DNA of 64,000 nt from positions 53,126-117,125 of the forward strand of contig NZ_MSIG01000014.1 in assembly GCF_001927285.1 (NCBI RefSeq). Direction: 5' to 3'. Origin of the DNA: Mongoliimonas terrestris. GTDB taxonomy: Bacteria; Pseudomonadota; Alphaproteobacteria; Rhizobiales; Pleomorphomonadaceae. The notes beneath the pieces were generated by a model. That model had not been told where the DNA came from, made no database searches, and saw nothing but the letters and a program-made list of their open reading frames with translations. This document shows positions 50,257-58,302 of this stretch, in pieces (the first letter of the stretch is position 1; every line of letters starts with the position of its first letter). Position numbers and translations under genes: made by a program.

Positions 50257-51477
50257 ATGCCGCCGCCCGTGCCCCTGGCTGACCGGTCCGGCGGCCTGGG
50301 CGGCCGGCTCCTCGACGGCTGGCGGGAGTGGCGGAACCGCCTGGTCGCCAGTCCGCGATTCCAACGGTTTGCCGCCGATACCCCGCTGGTGCGGGCGGTC
50401 GCCGCCCACCATGCCTCGTCGCTTTTCGACGTCTGCGCCGGGTTCGTCTACTCCCAGGTGCTGCTCGCGGCGGTGCGCCTCGACCTCTTCGACATCCTCG
50501 CCGAGGGGCCGCTGCCGCTGCCCGATCTCGCCGCCCGCCTGCGCCTGCCCCTCGACGGCGCCCGGCGCCTCGCCGAGGCGTCGGTGGCGCTCGGGCTCCT
50601 GGAGCAGCGCTCCGGCGGCCGTTACGGCCTCGGCCTCCAGGGCGCGGCACTCCGCGGGAATCCAGGCCTTCTGGCCATGATCGACCACCATGCGCTGGTC
50701 TACGCCGACCTCGCCGACCCGGTCGCGCTCCTCCAGGGACGGCGCGGCCCAACCGGCCTCGGCCGCTTCTGGCCCTACGCGACCGCCGAGGGAGGGGATG
50801 CGGTCGCCGCTGAGAACGGAGGCGAAGGGGCGCCGGAGCCGCCCGCCGCGGTGGAGGCTCGCCAGGGGGAGCCCGGATCCTCCGAGGCCTACTCCCGCCT
50901 CATGTCCGCCACCCAGGGCTTCGTGCGCGACGACATCCTCGACGCCTATGATTTCGGCCGGCACCGGACCGTCATGGACGTCGGCGGCGGCGATGGGACC
51001 TTCCTCACAAGCGTCGCCGCGCGCCATCCAGATCTCAACCTCAGATTGTTCGATCTTCCTCCCGTTGCCGCCCTGGCCGCCCGCCGATTCGAGGTCCTGC
51101 CGGCGCCGCAGCCGACCGCCATCGCCGGCGACTTCCGCCGCGACCCCCTCCCGGCCGGCGCCGACCTCATCACTTTCGTGCGCATCCTCCACGACCACGA
51201 CGACGCAACCGTCCGTCTCGTCCTCCAGAAGGCCCACGCCGCCCTCGCCGTCGGCGGACGGGTGCTGATCGCCGAACCGATGGCGGATTCCGGCGGAAAT
51301 CCGCGGGTTGGCGGCGCCTATTTCAACTTCTATCTCCTCGCCATGGGCCACGGCCGCCCCCGCACCCCGCAAGCCCTCACAACCCTCCTCCGGGATGCCA
51401 ACCTTTCCAACCCCCGCCGGCTGAAGACCCGCAGACCCATGCTGGTCTCTGCCCTGGTCGCCGAACGGGTGTCATGA
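50257..51477 (+). CDS. crtF: CrtF, hydroxyneurosporene/hydroxycarotenoid O-methyltransferase
   Basis: The 406-residue SAM-dependent enzyme methylates the C1 hydroxyl placed by CrtC, yielding methoxy carotenoids such as spirilloxanthin intermediates. An N-terminal dimerisation helix bundle precedes a Rossmann domain with MDVGGGDGTFLTSVAARHPDLNL, LFDLPPVAALA, FVRILHDHDD and GGRVLIAEPMADS. A Gly/Pro-rich insert lies near residues 185-210 (AVAAENGGEGAPEPPAAVEARQ). It follows crtE by three bases. Together with CrtC and CrtD it fixes the pathway as the 1-methoxy, spirilloxanthin/spheroidene type. Confidence 0.93.
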   Translation: MPPPVPLADRSGGLGGRLLDGWREWRNRLVASPRFQRFAADTPLVRAVAAHHASSLFDVCAGFVYSQVLLAAVRLDLFDILAEGPLPLPDLAARLRLPLDGARRLAEASVALGLLEQRSGGRYGLGLQGAALRGNPGLLAMIDHHALVYADLADPVALLQGRRGPTGLGRFWPYATAEGGDAVAAENGGEGAPEPPAAVEARQGEPGSSEAYSRLMSATQGFVRDDILDAYDFGRHRTVMDVGGGDGTFLTSVAARHPDLNLRLFDLPPVAALAARRFEVLPAPQPTAIAGDFRRDPLPAGADLITFVRILHDHDDATVRLVLQKAHAALAVGGRVLIAEPMADSGGNPRVGGAYFNFYLLAMGHGRPRTPQALTTLLRDANLSNPRRLKTRRPMLVSALVAERVS

Positions 51478-51494
51478 GAATCCGACAGACCGAC

Positions 51495-51538
51495 TGTAAA
51501 TCTTAATTGACAACTCGGCCTGTCAGGCGTCACTTACA
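51495..51538 (+). promoter_or_regulatory. Tandem PpsR/CrtJ sites and promoter of bchC
   Basis: Two perfect TGT-N12-ACA palindromes lie at 51495-51512 and 51521-51538, exactly 8 bp apart. The first ends in TTGACA (51507-51512), a -35-like hexamer; the second spans the expected -10 region. In Rhodobacter capsulatus the bchC promoter has the same pair of CrtJ sites 8 bp apart over -35 and -10, bound cooperatively. The bchC start is 40 bases downstream. This is the strongest regulatory call in the window. Confidence 0.88.
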
Positions 51539-51578
51539 GGGAACGAACACCAACACAAGACCCAGCAGGGAGGCCGTC

Positions 51579-52508
51579 ATGGACACCATCGCCGTCGTCA
51601 TGCGCGGACCTGGCGCGCTCGGCCTGGAACGCCTGCCGCTGGATCCCATGGGCGATGGCGACGTGCTCGTCGAGTGCGCCTATTCGGGCATCAGCACCGG
51701 CACCGAGAAGCTGCTCTGGACCGGCCGCATGCCGACCTTCCCAGGCATGGGCTACCCCCTGGTCCCGGGCTACGAGACGGTCGGCCGGGTGGTCGACCCG
51801 GGCCGCTCCGCCCTTGCCGAAGGGTCTTTCGTTTTCGTACCCGGCGCGCGCTGCTACGGCCCGGTGAAGGGCCTCTTCGGCGGGGCCGCCCGTCGGCTCG
51901 TGGTGGCCGGCGACCGGATCGTGCCGGTCGACGAAGCCCTTGGCGCCTCAGGTGTTCTCTTGGCGCTCGCCGCCACCGCCCACCATGCGGTCGCCGCCGG
52001 CCCGCTGCCCGATCTCGTCGTCGGGCACGGCGTTCTCGGCCGGCTGATCGCCCGCGTCGTGGTCGCCAAGGGCGGTGCCCCGACCGTCTGGGAGCTGGAT
52101 CCGAACCGCCGCGCCGGCGCCCTCGGCTATGCCGTGACGGACCCCGCCGAGGATCCGCGCCGGGACTACACGGCCCTCTGCGACGCGAGCGGCGACGCCG
52201 CCATTCTGGACGCGCTGATCGCCCGTGCGGCGCCGGGCGCCGAAATCGTGCTCGCCGGCTTCTACGAGGGCCGGCCGAGCTTCGCCTTCCCGCCCGCCTT
52301 CATGCGGGAAATCCGCCTTCGCATCGCCGCCGAATGGCGTCCAACCGACTTGACGGCGGTGCAGTCCATGGTCGCTGACGGCCGCCTGTCGCTCGACGGG
52401 CTGGTCACCCACCAGGCCCCAGCCGTTGAAGCGGCGGCGGCCTACAACCGGGCGTTCGGCGATCCGGCCTGCCTGAAGATGATCCTCGACTGGAGTGGCA
52501 CAGCATGA
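51579..52508 (+). CDS. bchC: Bacteriochlorophyllide a dehydrogenase BchC
   Basis: The 309-residue zinc-less MDR-type dehydrogenase oxidises the C3 hydroxyethyl group to acetyl, late in bacteriochlorophyllide a synthesis. Segments are YSGISTGTEKLLWTGRMPTFPGMGYPLVPGYETVGRV, VPGARCYGPVKGLFGGAARRLV and VVGHGVLGRLIARVVVAKGG (NAD-binding). ATG 51579 follows GGGAGG. An upstream in-frame extension is excluded because it would run through the operator. Its stop overlaps bchX, so bchCXYZ is one translational block. Confidence 0.94.
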   Translation: MDTIAVVMRGPGALGLERLPLDPMGDGDVLVECAYSGISTGTEKLLWTGRMPTFPGMGYPLVPGYETVGRVVDPGRSALAEGSFVFVPGARCYGPVKGLFGGAARRLVVAGDRIVPVDEALGASGVLLALAATAHHAVAAGPLPDLVVGHGVLGRLIARVVVAKGGAPTVWELDPNRRAGALGYAVTDPAEDPRRDYTALCDASGDAAILDALIARAAPGAEIVLAGFYEGRPSFAFPPAFMREIRLRIAAEWRPTDLTAVQSMVADGRLSLDGLVTHQAPAVEAAAAYNRAFGDPACLKMILDWSGTA

Positions 52509-53476
52509 ACACCACCGTGAAGAGCCCTGTCTCCGGTTCGGCCGTCGACCAGGAACCCATTCCGGCGACCAAGGCCACCCAGATCATCGCTATCTACGGC
52601 AAGGGCGGGATTGGTAAAAGCTTCACGCTCGCCAATCTCAGCTACAACATGGCCCAGCGCGGCAAGAAAGTCCTGCTGATCGGCTGCGATCCGAAGAGCG
52701 ATACGACTTCGCTTCTCTTTGGCGGACGGGCCTGCCCGACGATCATCGAGACGTCGGCCAAGAAGAAGCTGGCTGGCGAGGACGTGAAGATCGGCGATGT
52801 CTGCTTCAAGCGGGACGGGGTCTTCGCCATGGAGCTCGGCGGCCCGGAAGTCGGCCGCGGCTGCGGCGGCCGGGGCATCATCCACGGCTTCGAACTCCTT
52901 GAAAAGCTTGGCTTTCACGACTGGGGCTTCGACTACGTGCTGCTCGATTTCCTGGGCGACGTGGTGTGCGGCGGCTTCGGCCTGCCGATCGCCCGCGACA
53001 TGTGCCAGAAGGTCATCGTCGTCGGTTCGAATGACCTACAGTCGCTCTATGTAGCCAACAATGTATGCTCCGCAGTCGACTACTTCCGCAAGTTGGGCGG
53101 CAACGTAGGCGTCGCTGGGCTGGTTGTAAACAAGGACGACGGCACCGGCGAGGCCGCGGCCTTCGCCGCCGCCGCCGGCATCCCCATCCTCGCCTCCATC
53201 CCCGCCGACGAGGATATCCGCCGCAAGAGCGCGAACTACCAGATCGTCGGCCGCCCCGGCGACCGCTGGGCGCCGCTCTTCGAGCAACTCGCCGCCGCCG
53301 TCGGCGAAGCGCCGCCGGTGCGCCCTACCCCCCTCTCCCAGGACGGTCTCCTCGCGCTCTTCAAGGCCTCTGAGGTCGGTCGCGACTATGTGCTCCAGCC
53401 GGCGACGGAGGAGGACATGTGCGGCAGCGCCTCCTTCGCCAAGCCGTCGCTCGAGATCGTCTACGAAACCGTCTGA
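52505..53476 (+). CDS. bchX: Chlorophyllide a reductase iron protein BchX
   Basis: The 323-residue NifH-like ATPase donates electrons to BchYZ, which reduces ring B of chlorophyllide to the bacteriochlorin state. P-loop GKGGIGKSFT (one residue different from BchL), GCDPKSDTT, and cluster cysteines in GRGCGGRG and DVVCGGFG are intact. Parts of the gene, especially near 53030-53130, are less GC-rich than neighbours. It lies four bases inside bchC and 13 bases before bchY. Confidence 0.96.
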   Translation: MNTTVKSPVSGSAVDQEPIPATKATQIIAIYGKGGIGKSFTLANLSYNMAQRGKKVLLIGCDPKSDTTSLLFGGRACPTIIETSAKKKLAGEDVKIGDVCFKRDGVFAMELGGPEVGRGCGGRGIIHGFELLEKLGFHDWGFDYVLLDFLGDVVCGGFGLPIARDMCQKVIVVGSNDLQSLYVANNVCSAVDYFRKLGGNVGVAGLVVNKDDGTGEAAAFAAAAGIPILASIPADEDIRRKSANYQIVGRPGDRWAPLFEQLAAAVGEAPPVRPTPLSQDGLLALFKASEVGRDYVLQPATEEDMCGSASFAKPSLEIVYETV

Positions 53477-53489
53477 GCCGGGTGTCGCC

Positions 53490-55016
53490 ATGACCGCTTC
53501 CCTCGACGAACCCCTGGACTCGCCCGTCGCCGACAGCGTGGTCAACGACGGATGCCACGGCGGCGCCGCCACCATGCGGGCGGCGGCGGTGGCCGCCGGC
53601 AAGAGCGACGTGCTCGACCAGTATGCCGCCGACTACCCGGTCGGCCCGCACGACCGGCCGCAGAGCATGTGCCCGGCCTTCGGGTCGCTGCGCGTCGGCC
53701 TTCGGATGCGGCGGACCGCGACGGTGCTCTCCGGCTCGGCCTGCTGCGTCTACGGCCTCACCTTCACGTCGCACTTCTACGGGGCCAAGCGGACGGTCGG
53801 CTATGTGCCGTTCAACTCCGAGACGCTGGTCACCGGCAAGCTCTTCGAGGACATCCGCGACGCGGTCCACGCGCTCGCCGACCCGGTCCTCTACGACGCC
53901 ATCGTGGTGACGAACCTCTGCGTGCCGACCGCCTCCGGCGTCCCGCTCCGCCTCCTGCCGAAGGAGATCAACGGGGTCCGCATCATCGGCATCGACGTGC
54001 CGGGCTTCGGCATTCCGACCCACGCGGAGGCCAAGGACGTGCTTGCCGGCGCCATGCTGGCCTTCGCCCGCCGCGAGGCGGAGAACGGCCCGGTGCAGGC
54101 GCCCCGCGGCGGGGTCTCCGACCGGCCGGCCGTGACCCTTCTCGGCGAGATGTTCCCGGCCGATCCGGTCGGCATCGGCCGCATGCTGGAGCCGATGGGG
54201 CTCGCCGCCGGGCCGGTGGTGCCGACCCGCGAGTGGCGCGAGCTCTACGCCGCCCTCGACGGCGTCGCCGTCGCCGCCATCCATCCCTTCTACACGGCCT
54301 CCGTCCGCGAATTCCAGGCGGCCGGCCGGCCGATCGTCGGCTCCGCGCCGGTCGGCGTGGAGGGCACGCTCGCCTGGCTCGACGCCATCGGCACGGCCGC
54401 CGGAGTTCCGCGCGCGCTGATCACCGAGGCGCAGAACCGCCAGCTCGGCGCCATCCGCGGGGCGCTGGCGGGTGCGCCGGTCAAGGGCCGGATCACGGTC
54501 TCCGGCTATGAGGGCTCCGAGCTTCTGGTCGCCCGGCTCCTGGTGGAGAGCGGCGCGGAGGTACCCTATGTGGGCACCGCCTGCCCGCGCACGCCCTGGT
54601 CGGAGGCGGACCGGGACTTCCTGGAGGCGCGCGGCACCAAGGTGGTGTTCCGGGCCTCGCTGGAGTCCGACATCGCGGCCTTCCTGGAGCACGATCCGGA
54701 TCTTGCCATCGGCACCACGCCGGTGGTCCAGAAGGCCAAGGAGCGGGCGACGCCCGCGCTCTACTTCACCAACCTCATCTCGGCCCGGCCGCTGTTCGGC
54801 GCCGCCGGGGCCGGCTCGCTCGCCCACGTGATCAACGGGGCGATCGCCAACAAGGACCGGTTCGCCCGCATGGAGGCCTTCTTCGACGGGGTCGGGGAAG
54901 GGGACACGGCCGGCGTCTGGGAAGAGAAGCCCGAACCCCGCCCGGCCTTCCGCGAGGCCAACCGCCGCCGCCTGGAAAAGCAGGCCAAAGCGCGCCGTGC
55001 CGAGGAGATGATCTGA
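53490..55016 (+). CDS. bchY: Chlorophyllide a reductase subunit BchY
   Basis: The 508-residue subunit is one half of the nitrogenase-like catalytic component. Candidate cluster cysteines lie in QSMCPAFGSL, SGSACCVYGL and VVTNLCVPTASG. The N-terminal about 50 residues are variable, and the C-terminal basic helix (AFREANRRRLEKQAKARRAEEMI) is typical. ATG 53490 is the family start; upstream frame is bchX. It overlaps bchZ by one base (TGATG). BchY with BchZ and BchX distinguishes bacteriochlorophyll a synthesis from chlorophyll synthesis. Confidence 0.95.
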   Translation: MTASLDEPLDSPVADSVVNDGCHGGAATMRAAAVAAGKSDVLDQYAADYPVGPHDRPQSMCPAFGSLRVGLRMRRTATVLSGSACCVYGLTFTSHFYGAKRTVGYVPFNSETLVTGKLFEDIRDAVHALADPVLYDAIVVTNLCVPTASGVPLRLLPKEINGVRIIGIDVPGFGIPTHAEAKDVLAGAMLAFARREAENGPVQAPRGGVSDRPAVTLLGEMFPADPVGIGRMLEPMGLAAGPVVPTREWRELYAALDGVAVAAIHPFYTASVREFQAAGRPIVGSAPVGVEGTLAWLDAIGTAAGVPRALITEAQNRQLGAIRGALAGAPVKGRITVSGYEGSELLVARLLVESGAEVPYVGTACPRTPWSEADRDFLEARGTKVVFRASLESDIAAFLEHDPDLAIGTTPVVQKAKERATPALYFTNLISARPLFGAAGAGSLAHVINGAIANKDRFARMEAFFDGVGEGDTAGVWEEKPEPRPAFREANRRRLEKQAKARRAEEMI

Positions 55017-56461
55017 TGCTCGTCCTCGATCACGACCGCGCCGGCGGCTACTGGGGCGCCGTCTACGTCTTCACGGCCATCAAGGGCCTGCAGGTCATCA
55101 TCGACGGCCCGGTCGGCTGCGAGAACCTGCCGGTGACCTCCGTCCTCCACTACACGGACGCGCTGCCGCCGCACGAACTGCCGATCGTCGTCACCGGGCT
55201 CGGCGAGGAGGAACTCGGCCAGCACGGCACAGAAGGCGCCATGAAGCGCGCCCGGGCGGTGCTCGATCCGGACCTGCCGGCGGTGGTCGTCACCGGATCG
55301 ATCGCCGAGATGATCGGCGGCGGCGTGACGCCGGAAGGCTCCAACATCCAGCGCTTCCTGCCCCGCACCATCGACGAGGACCAGTGGCAGTGCGCCGACC
55401 GCGCCATGACATGGCTGTGGAAGGAATACGGGCCGAAGAAGGTGCCCGCCCTGAAGCCGCGGTCGGAGGGTGCCAGGCCCAAGGTGAACATCATCGGGCC
55501 GAGCTACGGCGTCTTCAACATGCCGTCGGACCTCGCCGAGATCCGCCGCCTCATCGAGGGCATCGGCGCGGAGGTGGGCCTGGTGTTCCCGCTCGGCAGC
55601 CACTTGGTGGACGTGCCACGGCTCGCCGAGGCGGAGGCCAACGTCTGTCTCTACCGGGAGTTCGGCACCCAGCTCTGCGAGACGCTCGGCCGTCCCTGGC
55701 TGCAGGCGCCGATCGGGCTGCACGCGACCACGGCGTTCCTGCGCGCCCTCGGGGCCGCCCTCGGCCTTGATCCGGAGCCCTTCATCGCCCGGGAAAAGCA
55801 CACCACGATCAAGCCGCTCTGGGATCTCTGGCGCTCGGTCACCCAGGACTTCTTCGGCACCGCCACCTTCGCGGTGGTGGCGAGCGAGACCTACGAGCGC
55901 GGGCTCGTGCGCTTCCTGGAAAGCGAGCTCGGCCTGCCGTGCAGCTTCCACGCGGCACGCCGGCCGGGGGCAAAGACCGACAACGCGGCCGTCCGCAAGG
56001 CGATCACCGGCGCCCCGCCGCTGATCCTCTTCGGCAGCTACAACGAACGCATGTACGCGGCGGAAGCCGGCGGGCGCTCCATCTACATCCCGGCCTCCTT
56101 CCCGGGCGCGATCATCCGCCGGCACACGGGCACGCCCTTCATGGGCTACGCCGGCGCCGTCTACGTGCTCCAGGAGGTCTGCAACGCCCTCTTCGACGCG
56201 CTCTTCTCGATCCTGCCGCTCGGCACCGACCTCGATCGCATCGAGGCGACGCCGGCGCGCGGCGAACGGCAGATGGCCTGGGACCGGGGCGCCGAGGAGG
56301 CGCTGGAGGCCGCGCTCGACCGCCATCCGGTGCTGGTGCGCATCTCCGCCGCCAGGCGATTGCGCGACGGGGCGGAACGGGACGCCCGCAGGGGCGGCGA
56401 CGACACGGTGACGGTGCGCTCGGTGGAGCGCGCCCGGGCCGATCTTGAAGGTGCGATCTGA
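55016..56461 (+). CDS. bchZ: Chlorophyllide a reductase subunit BchZ
   Basis: The 481-residue partner of BchY begins VLDHDRAGGYWGAVYVFTAIKGLQVIIDGPVGCENLP, the family N-terminus, with the cluster cysteine in GPVGCEN. Further segments are GSIAEMIGGGVTPEGSNIQRFLPRTIDEDQWQ, VNIIGPSYGVFNMPSDLAEIRRLIEG and FGSYNERMYAAE. It is normal in length and is the last bch gene of the superoperon. In Rhodobacter the puf promoter can lie within bchZ; I could not identify one with confidence. A 56-base palindrome-rich gap separates it from pufQ. Confidence 0.95.
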   Translation: MLVLDHDRAGGYWGAVYVFTAIKGLQVIIDGPVGCENLPVTSVLHYTDALPPHELPIVVTGLGEEELGQHGTEGAMKRARAVLDPDLPAVVVTGSIAEMIGGGVTPEGSNIQRFLPRTIDEDQWQCADRAMTWLWKEYGPKKVPALKPRSEGARPKVNIIGPSYGVFNMPSDLAEIRRLIEGIGAEVGLVFPLGSHLVDVPRLAEAEANVCLYREFGTQLCETLGRPWLQAPIGLHATTAFLRALGAALGLDPEPFIAREKHTTIKPLWDLWRSVTQDFFGTATFAVVASETYERGLVRFLESELGLPCSFHAARRPGAKTDNAAVRKAITGAPPLILFGSYNERMYAAEAGGRSIYIPASFPGAIIRRHTGTPFMGYAGAVYVLQEVCNALFDALFSILPLGTDLDRIEATPARGERQMAWDRGAEEALEAALDRHPVLVRISAARRLRDGAERDARRGGDDTVTVRSVERARADLEGAI

Positions 56462-56464
56462 CCC

Positions 56465-56501
56465 GCGATCGCGGCGAGGCTCGATCGAGCGATCGCGGCG
56501 A
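56465..56501. repeat. Stacked palindromes and direct repeat between bchZ and pufQ
   Basis: GCGATCGCGGCGA occurs at 56465-56477 and again at 56489-56501 (24-base period). Each contains the palindrome GCGATCGC. Between them is a perfect 12-base palindrome GCTCGATCGAGC (56479-56490). The block fills most of the bchZ-pufQ gap and is followed by a near-ideal ribosome binding site AGGAGGTGA before pufQ. It could be a regulatory or mRNA-structure element. Confidence 0.7.
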
Positions 56502-56517
56502 CGACAGGAGGTGAAGG

Positions 56518-56748
56518 ATGACCACGAACGTGACCCTTGCAAGCCGGTTCGCCGACCGCCGCAGCCGCGACGCGGCGTCCTTCCGCACCCTGGTGGTGCT
56601 CACCTATCCGGTCTTCCTCGCCGCCGCCCTGATCCGCCTGCCGCTGGCGCTCACCGGCCTGGTGCGCGGCGACGGCCGCCGGCTGTCCGTGCTCGCGCGG
56701 GCCCGGACCATGGCTCACACGGTCATCCCCTTCTGCTTCATGGGCTGA
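56518..56748 (+). CDS. pufQ: PufQ, bacteriochlorophyll-biosynthesis regulatory membrane protein
   Basis: The 76-residue protein has one membrane helix (LVVLTYPVFLAAALIRLPLAL) and the conserved tail RARTMAHTVIPFCFMG. PufQ increases flux through bacteriochlorophyll synthesis, possibly as a carrier or chaperone of pigment intermediates. AGGAGGTGA five bases upstream is the best Shine-Dalgarno sequence in the window. It opens the puf block, pufQBALMC, right after bchZ. Confidence 0.92.
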   Translation: MTTNVTLASRFADRRSRDAASFRTLVVLTYPVFLAAALIRLPLALTGLVRGDGRRLSVLARARTMAHTVIPFCFMG

Positions 56749-56791
56749 AGGCGGGCGACCAGCAATTCGGCCGGCAACTCCGCCGTCCGGA

Positions 56792-56848
56792 TGCCACCAA
56801 GGGGCTTTGCCCCGGTGGCAGTTACCCAGCCGCGCGGGCTTGCGCGGC
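56792..56848 (+). other. Two strong hairpins between pufQ and pufB
   Basis: Hairpin 1 (56792-56820) pairs TGCCACC-aa-GGGGC with GCCCC-GGTGGCA across a TTT loop. Hairpin 2 (56829-56848) pairs GCCGCGC with GCGCGGC across a six-base loop. They lie in the 129-base pufQ-pufB gap, where purple bacteria process puf mRNA so that pufBA outlives pufQ. These structures may set the 5-prime end or protect the stable pufBA transcript. No T run follows, so termination is less likely. Confidence 0.65.
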
Positions 56849-56877
56849 AACGGCAAACGATCTTGCGGAGGCCTGTT

Positions 56878-57102
56878 ATGGCAGAGGCAAAGACTTCGTT
56901 GTCGGGGCTCACCGAACAGGAGGCACAAGAGTTTCACGCGATCTTCCTTCAAAGCTTCATCGGCTTTGTCGTCGTCGCGCTGATCGCTCATGTGCTGGCC
57001 TGGATGTGGCGGCCCTGGCTTCCTGGACCTGAAGGCTACGTCTCCTTGTCTCCTGAAGGAGCAACGGGGCTGATCCAGCAGGTCGCCACCATGCTGACCT
57101 GA
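56878..57102 (+). CDS. pufB: LH1 antenna beta subunit
   Basis: The 74-residue antenna polypeptide starts at ATG 56878 after GGAGG. It has the cytoplasmic segment LSGLTEQEAQEFHAIFLQSF, one membrane helix and the bacteriochlorophyll-binding histidine in VVALIAHVLAWMWRPWLPG. After WRPWLPG, where many beta polypeptides stop within a few residues, it continues for about 24 residues (PEGYVSLSPEGATGLIQQVATMLT). The frame is open upstream to 56791, but that stretch is hairpin sequence rather than protein. pufA follows 14 bases later. Confidence 0.94.
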   Translation: MAEAKTSLSGLTEQEAQEFHAIFLQSFIGFVVVALIAHVLAWMWRPWLPGPEGYVSLSPEGATGLIQQVATMLT

Positions 57103-57116
57103 GGGAGACGACGACC

Positions 57117-57314
57117 ATGTGGAAAGTTTGGCTCCTGTTCGATCCCCGCCGGGCGCTCGTGGCGCTCTTCACGTTCCTGTTCGTCCTGGCGCTGGTGATT
57201 CACTTCATCCTGCTCAGCACGAACCGGTTCAACTGGATCGAAGGTCCGCGGATTCCGGTGACGGACGCCGGTCAGATGATCGGGCCCATCGGTCCCGAGA
57301 CCCTGGTGGGTTGA
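57117..57314 (+). CDS. pufA: LH1 antenna alpha subunit
   Basis: The 65-residue alpha polypeptide begins MWKVWLLFDPRRALVALF, a classic LH1 alpha N-terminus. The ligand histidine is in LALVIHFILLSTNRFNW, with the aromatic residue eleven positions on. The C-terminal EGPRIPVTDAGQMIGPIGPETLVG is on the periplasmic side. A GGGAG lies at 57102-57106. It pairs with PufB to form the LH1 ring around the reaction centre. A tight hairpin follows the stop codon. Confidence 0.94.
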   Translation: MWKVWLLFDPRRALVALFTFLFVLALVIHFILLSTNRFNWIEGPRIPVTDAGQMIGPIGPETLVG

Positions 57315-57317
57315 AAC

Positions 57318-57332
57318 CCGCCCGAGGGGCGG
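57318..57332 (+). other. Tight GC hairpin just after pufA
   Basis: CCGCCC (57318-57323) pairs with GGGCGG (57327-57332) across a GAG loop, starting four bases after the pufA stop. An alternative longer fold pairs GAGGG (57324-57328) with CCCTC (57356-57360). In Rhodobacter, hairpins here protect pufBA mRNA and produce the large excess of antenna over reaction-centre message. The pufA-pufL gap (57315-57467) contains no other clear feature. Confidence 0.6.
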
Positions 57333-57467
57333 CCGCGGACCTTGACCCGCCGCCGCCCTCATCCTTCCGGATCATCTCACGTTGAAGGCGCCGGACCGGA
57401 CCGGCATTCACCAAGAGCGCCGCCGGCTGGCCGCCGGACGACGCCTGTCGAGGCGGAGGGCTGCACG

Positions 57468-58292
57468 ATGGCCATGCTCAGTTTCGAACGCAAGTATCGC
57501 GTACGGGGAGGCACGCTGATCGGGGGCGACCTGTTCGATTTCTGGGTCGGCCCGTTCTACGTCGGCTTCTTCGGCGTCACCACGATCTTCTTCTCCCTGC
57601 TCGGCACGGCGCTGATCGTCTACGGCGCGGCGCTCGGGCCGACCTGGAATCTCTGGCAGATCTCGATCGCGCCGCCGGATCTCAGCTACGGGCTGGGCCT
57701 TGCCCCCCTCAAGGACGGCGGCCTCTGGCAGATCATCACGGTCTGCGCCATCGGGGCCTTCTGCTCCTGGGCGCTCCGGGAGGTGGAGATCTGTCGCAAG
57801 CTCGGCATGGACTATCACGTGCCGTTCGCTTTCGGCGTGGCGATCTTCGCCTACGTGTCGCTGGTGGTCATCCGCCCGGTGCTGCTCGGTGCCTGGGGAC
57901 ATGGCTTTCCCTACGGCATCTTCAGTCACCTCGACTGGGTGTCGAACGTCGGCTACCAGTATCTGCACTTCCACTACAATCCGGCGCACATGCTCGCGGT
58001 GACGTTCTTCTTCACCACGACGCTCGCGCTCTCGCTGCACGGTGCCCTCGTCCTGTCCGCCGCCAACCCCAAGAAGGGCGAGGTGATGAAGACGGCCGAG
58101 CACGAGAACACCTTCTTCCGCGACACCATCGGCTACTCCATCGGCACCCTCGGCATCCACCGGCTCGGGCTTCTGCTCGCCCTGTCGGCCGGCTTCTGGA
58201 GCGCGGTGTGCATCATCATCAGCGGTCCGCTCTGGACCCGCGGATGGCCGGAGTGGTGGGGCTGGTGGCTCGACCTGCCGATCTGGAGCTGA
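57468..58292 (+). CDS. pufL: Photosynthetic reaction centre L subunit
   Basis: The 274-residue, five-helix subunit starts MAMLSFERKYRVRGGTLIGGDLFDFWVGPFYVGFFGV. It carries the pigment and iron ligand regions HLDWVSNVGYQYLHFHYNPAHM and SLHGALVLSAANPKKG, and the QB-side GYSIGTLGIHRLGL. With PufM and PuhA it forms the type II reaction centre. Length and motifs are complete. A GGAGGG occurs just before the start. Ten bases separate it from pufM. Confidence 0.96.
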   Translation: MAMLSFERKYRVRGGTLIGGDLFDFWVGPFYVGFFGVTTIFFSLLGTALIVYGAALGPTWNLWQISIAPPDLSYGLGLAPLKDGGLWQIITVCAIGAFCSWALREVEICRKLGMDYHVPFAFGVAIFAYVSLVVIRPVLLGAWGHGFPYGIFSHLDWVSNVGYQYLHFHYNPAHMLAVTFFFTTTLALSLHGALVLSAANPKKGEVMKTAEHENTFFRDTIGYSIGTLGIHRLGLLLALSAGFWSAVCIIISGPLWTRGWPEWWGWWLDLPIWS

Positions 58293-58302
58293 GGACACGG
58301 CC

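Noticed and set aside
57318..57467. pufX-like gene or other small gene between pufA and pufL or after pufM
   Set aside because: No open frame with a membrane helix and ribosome binding site; pufM runs directly into pufC.
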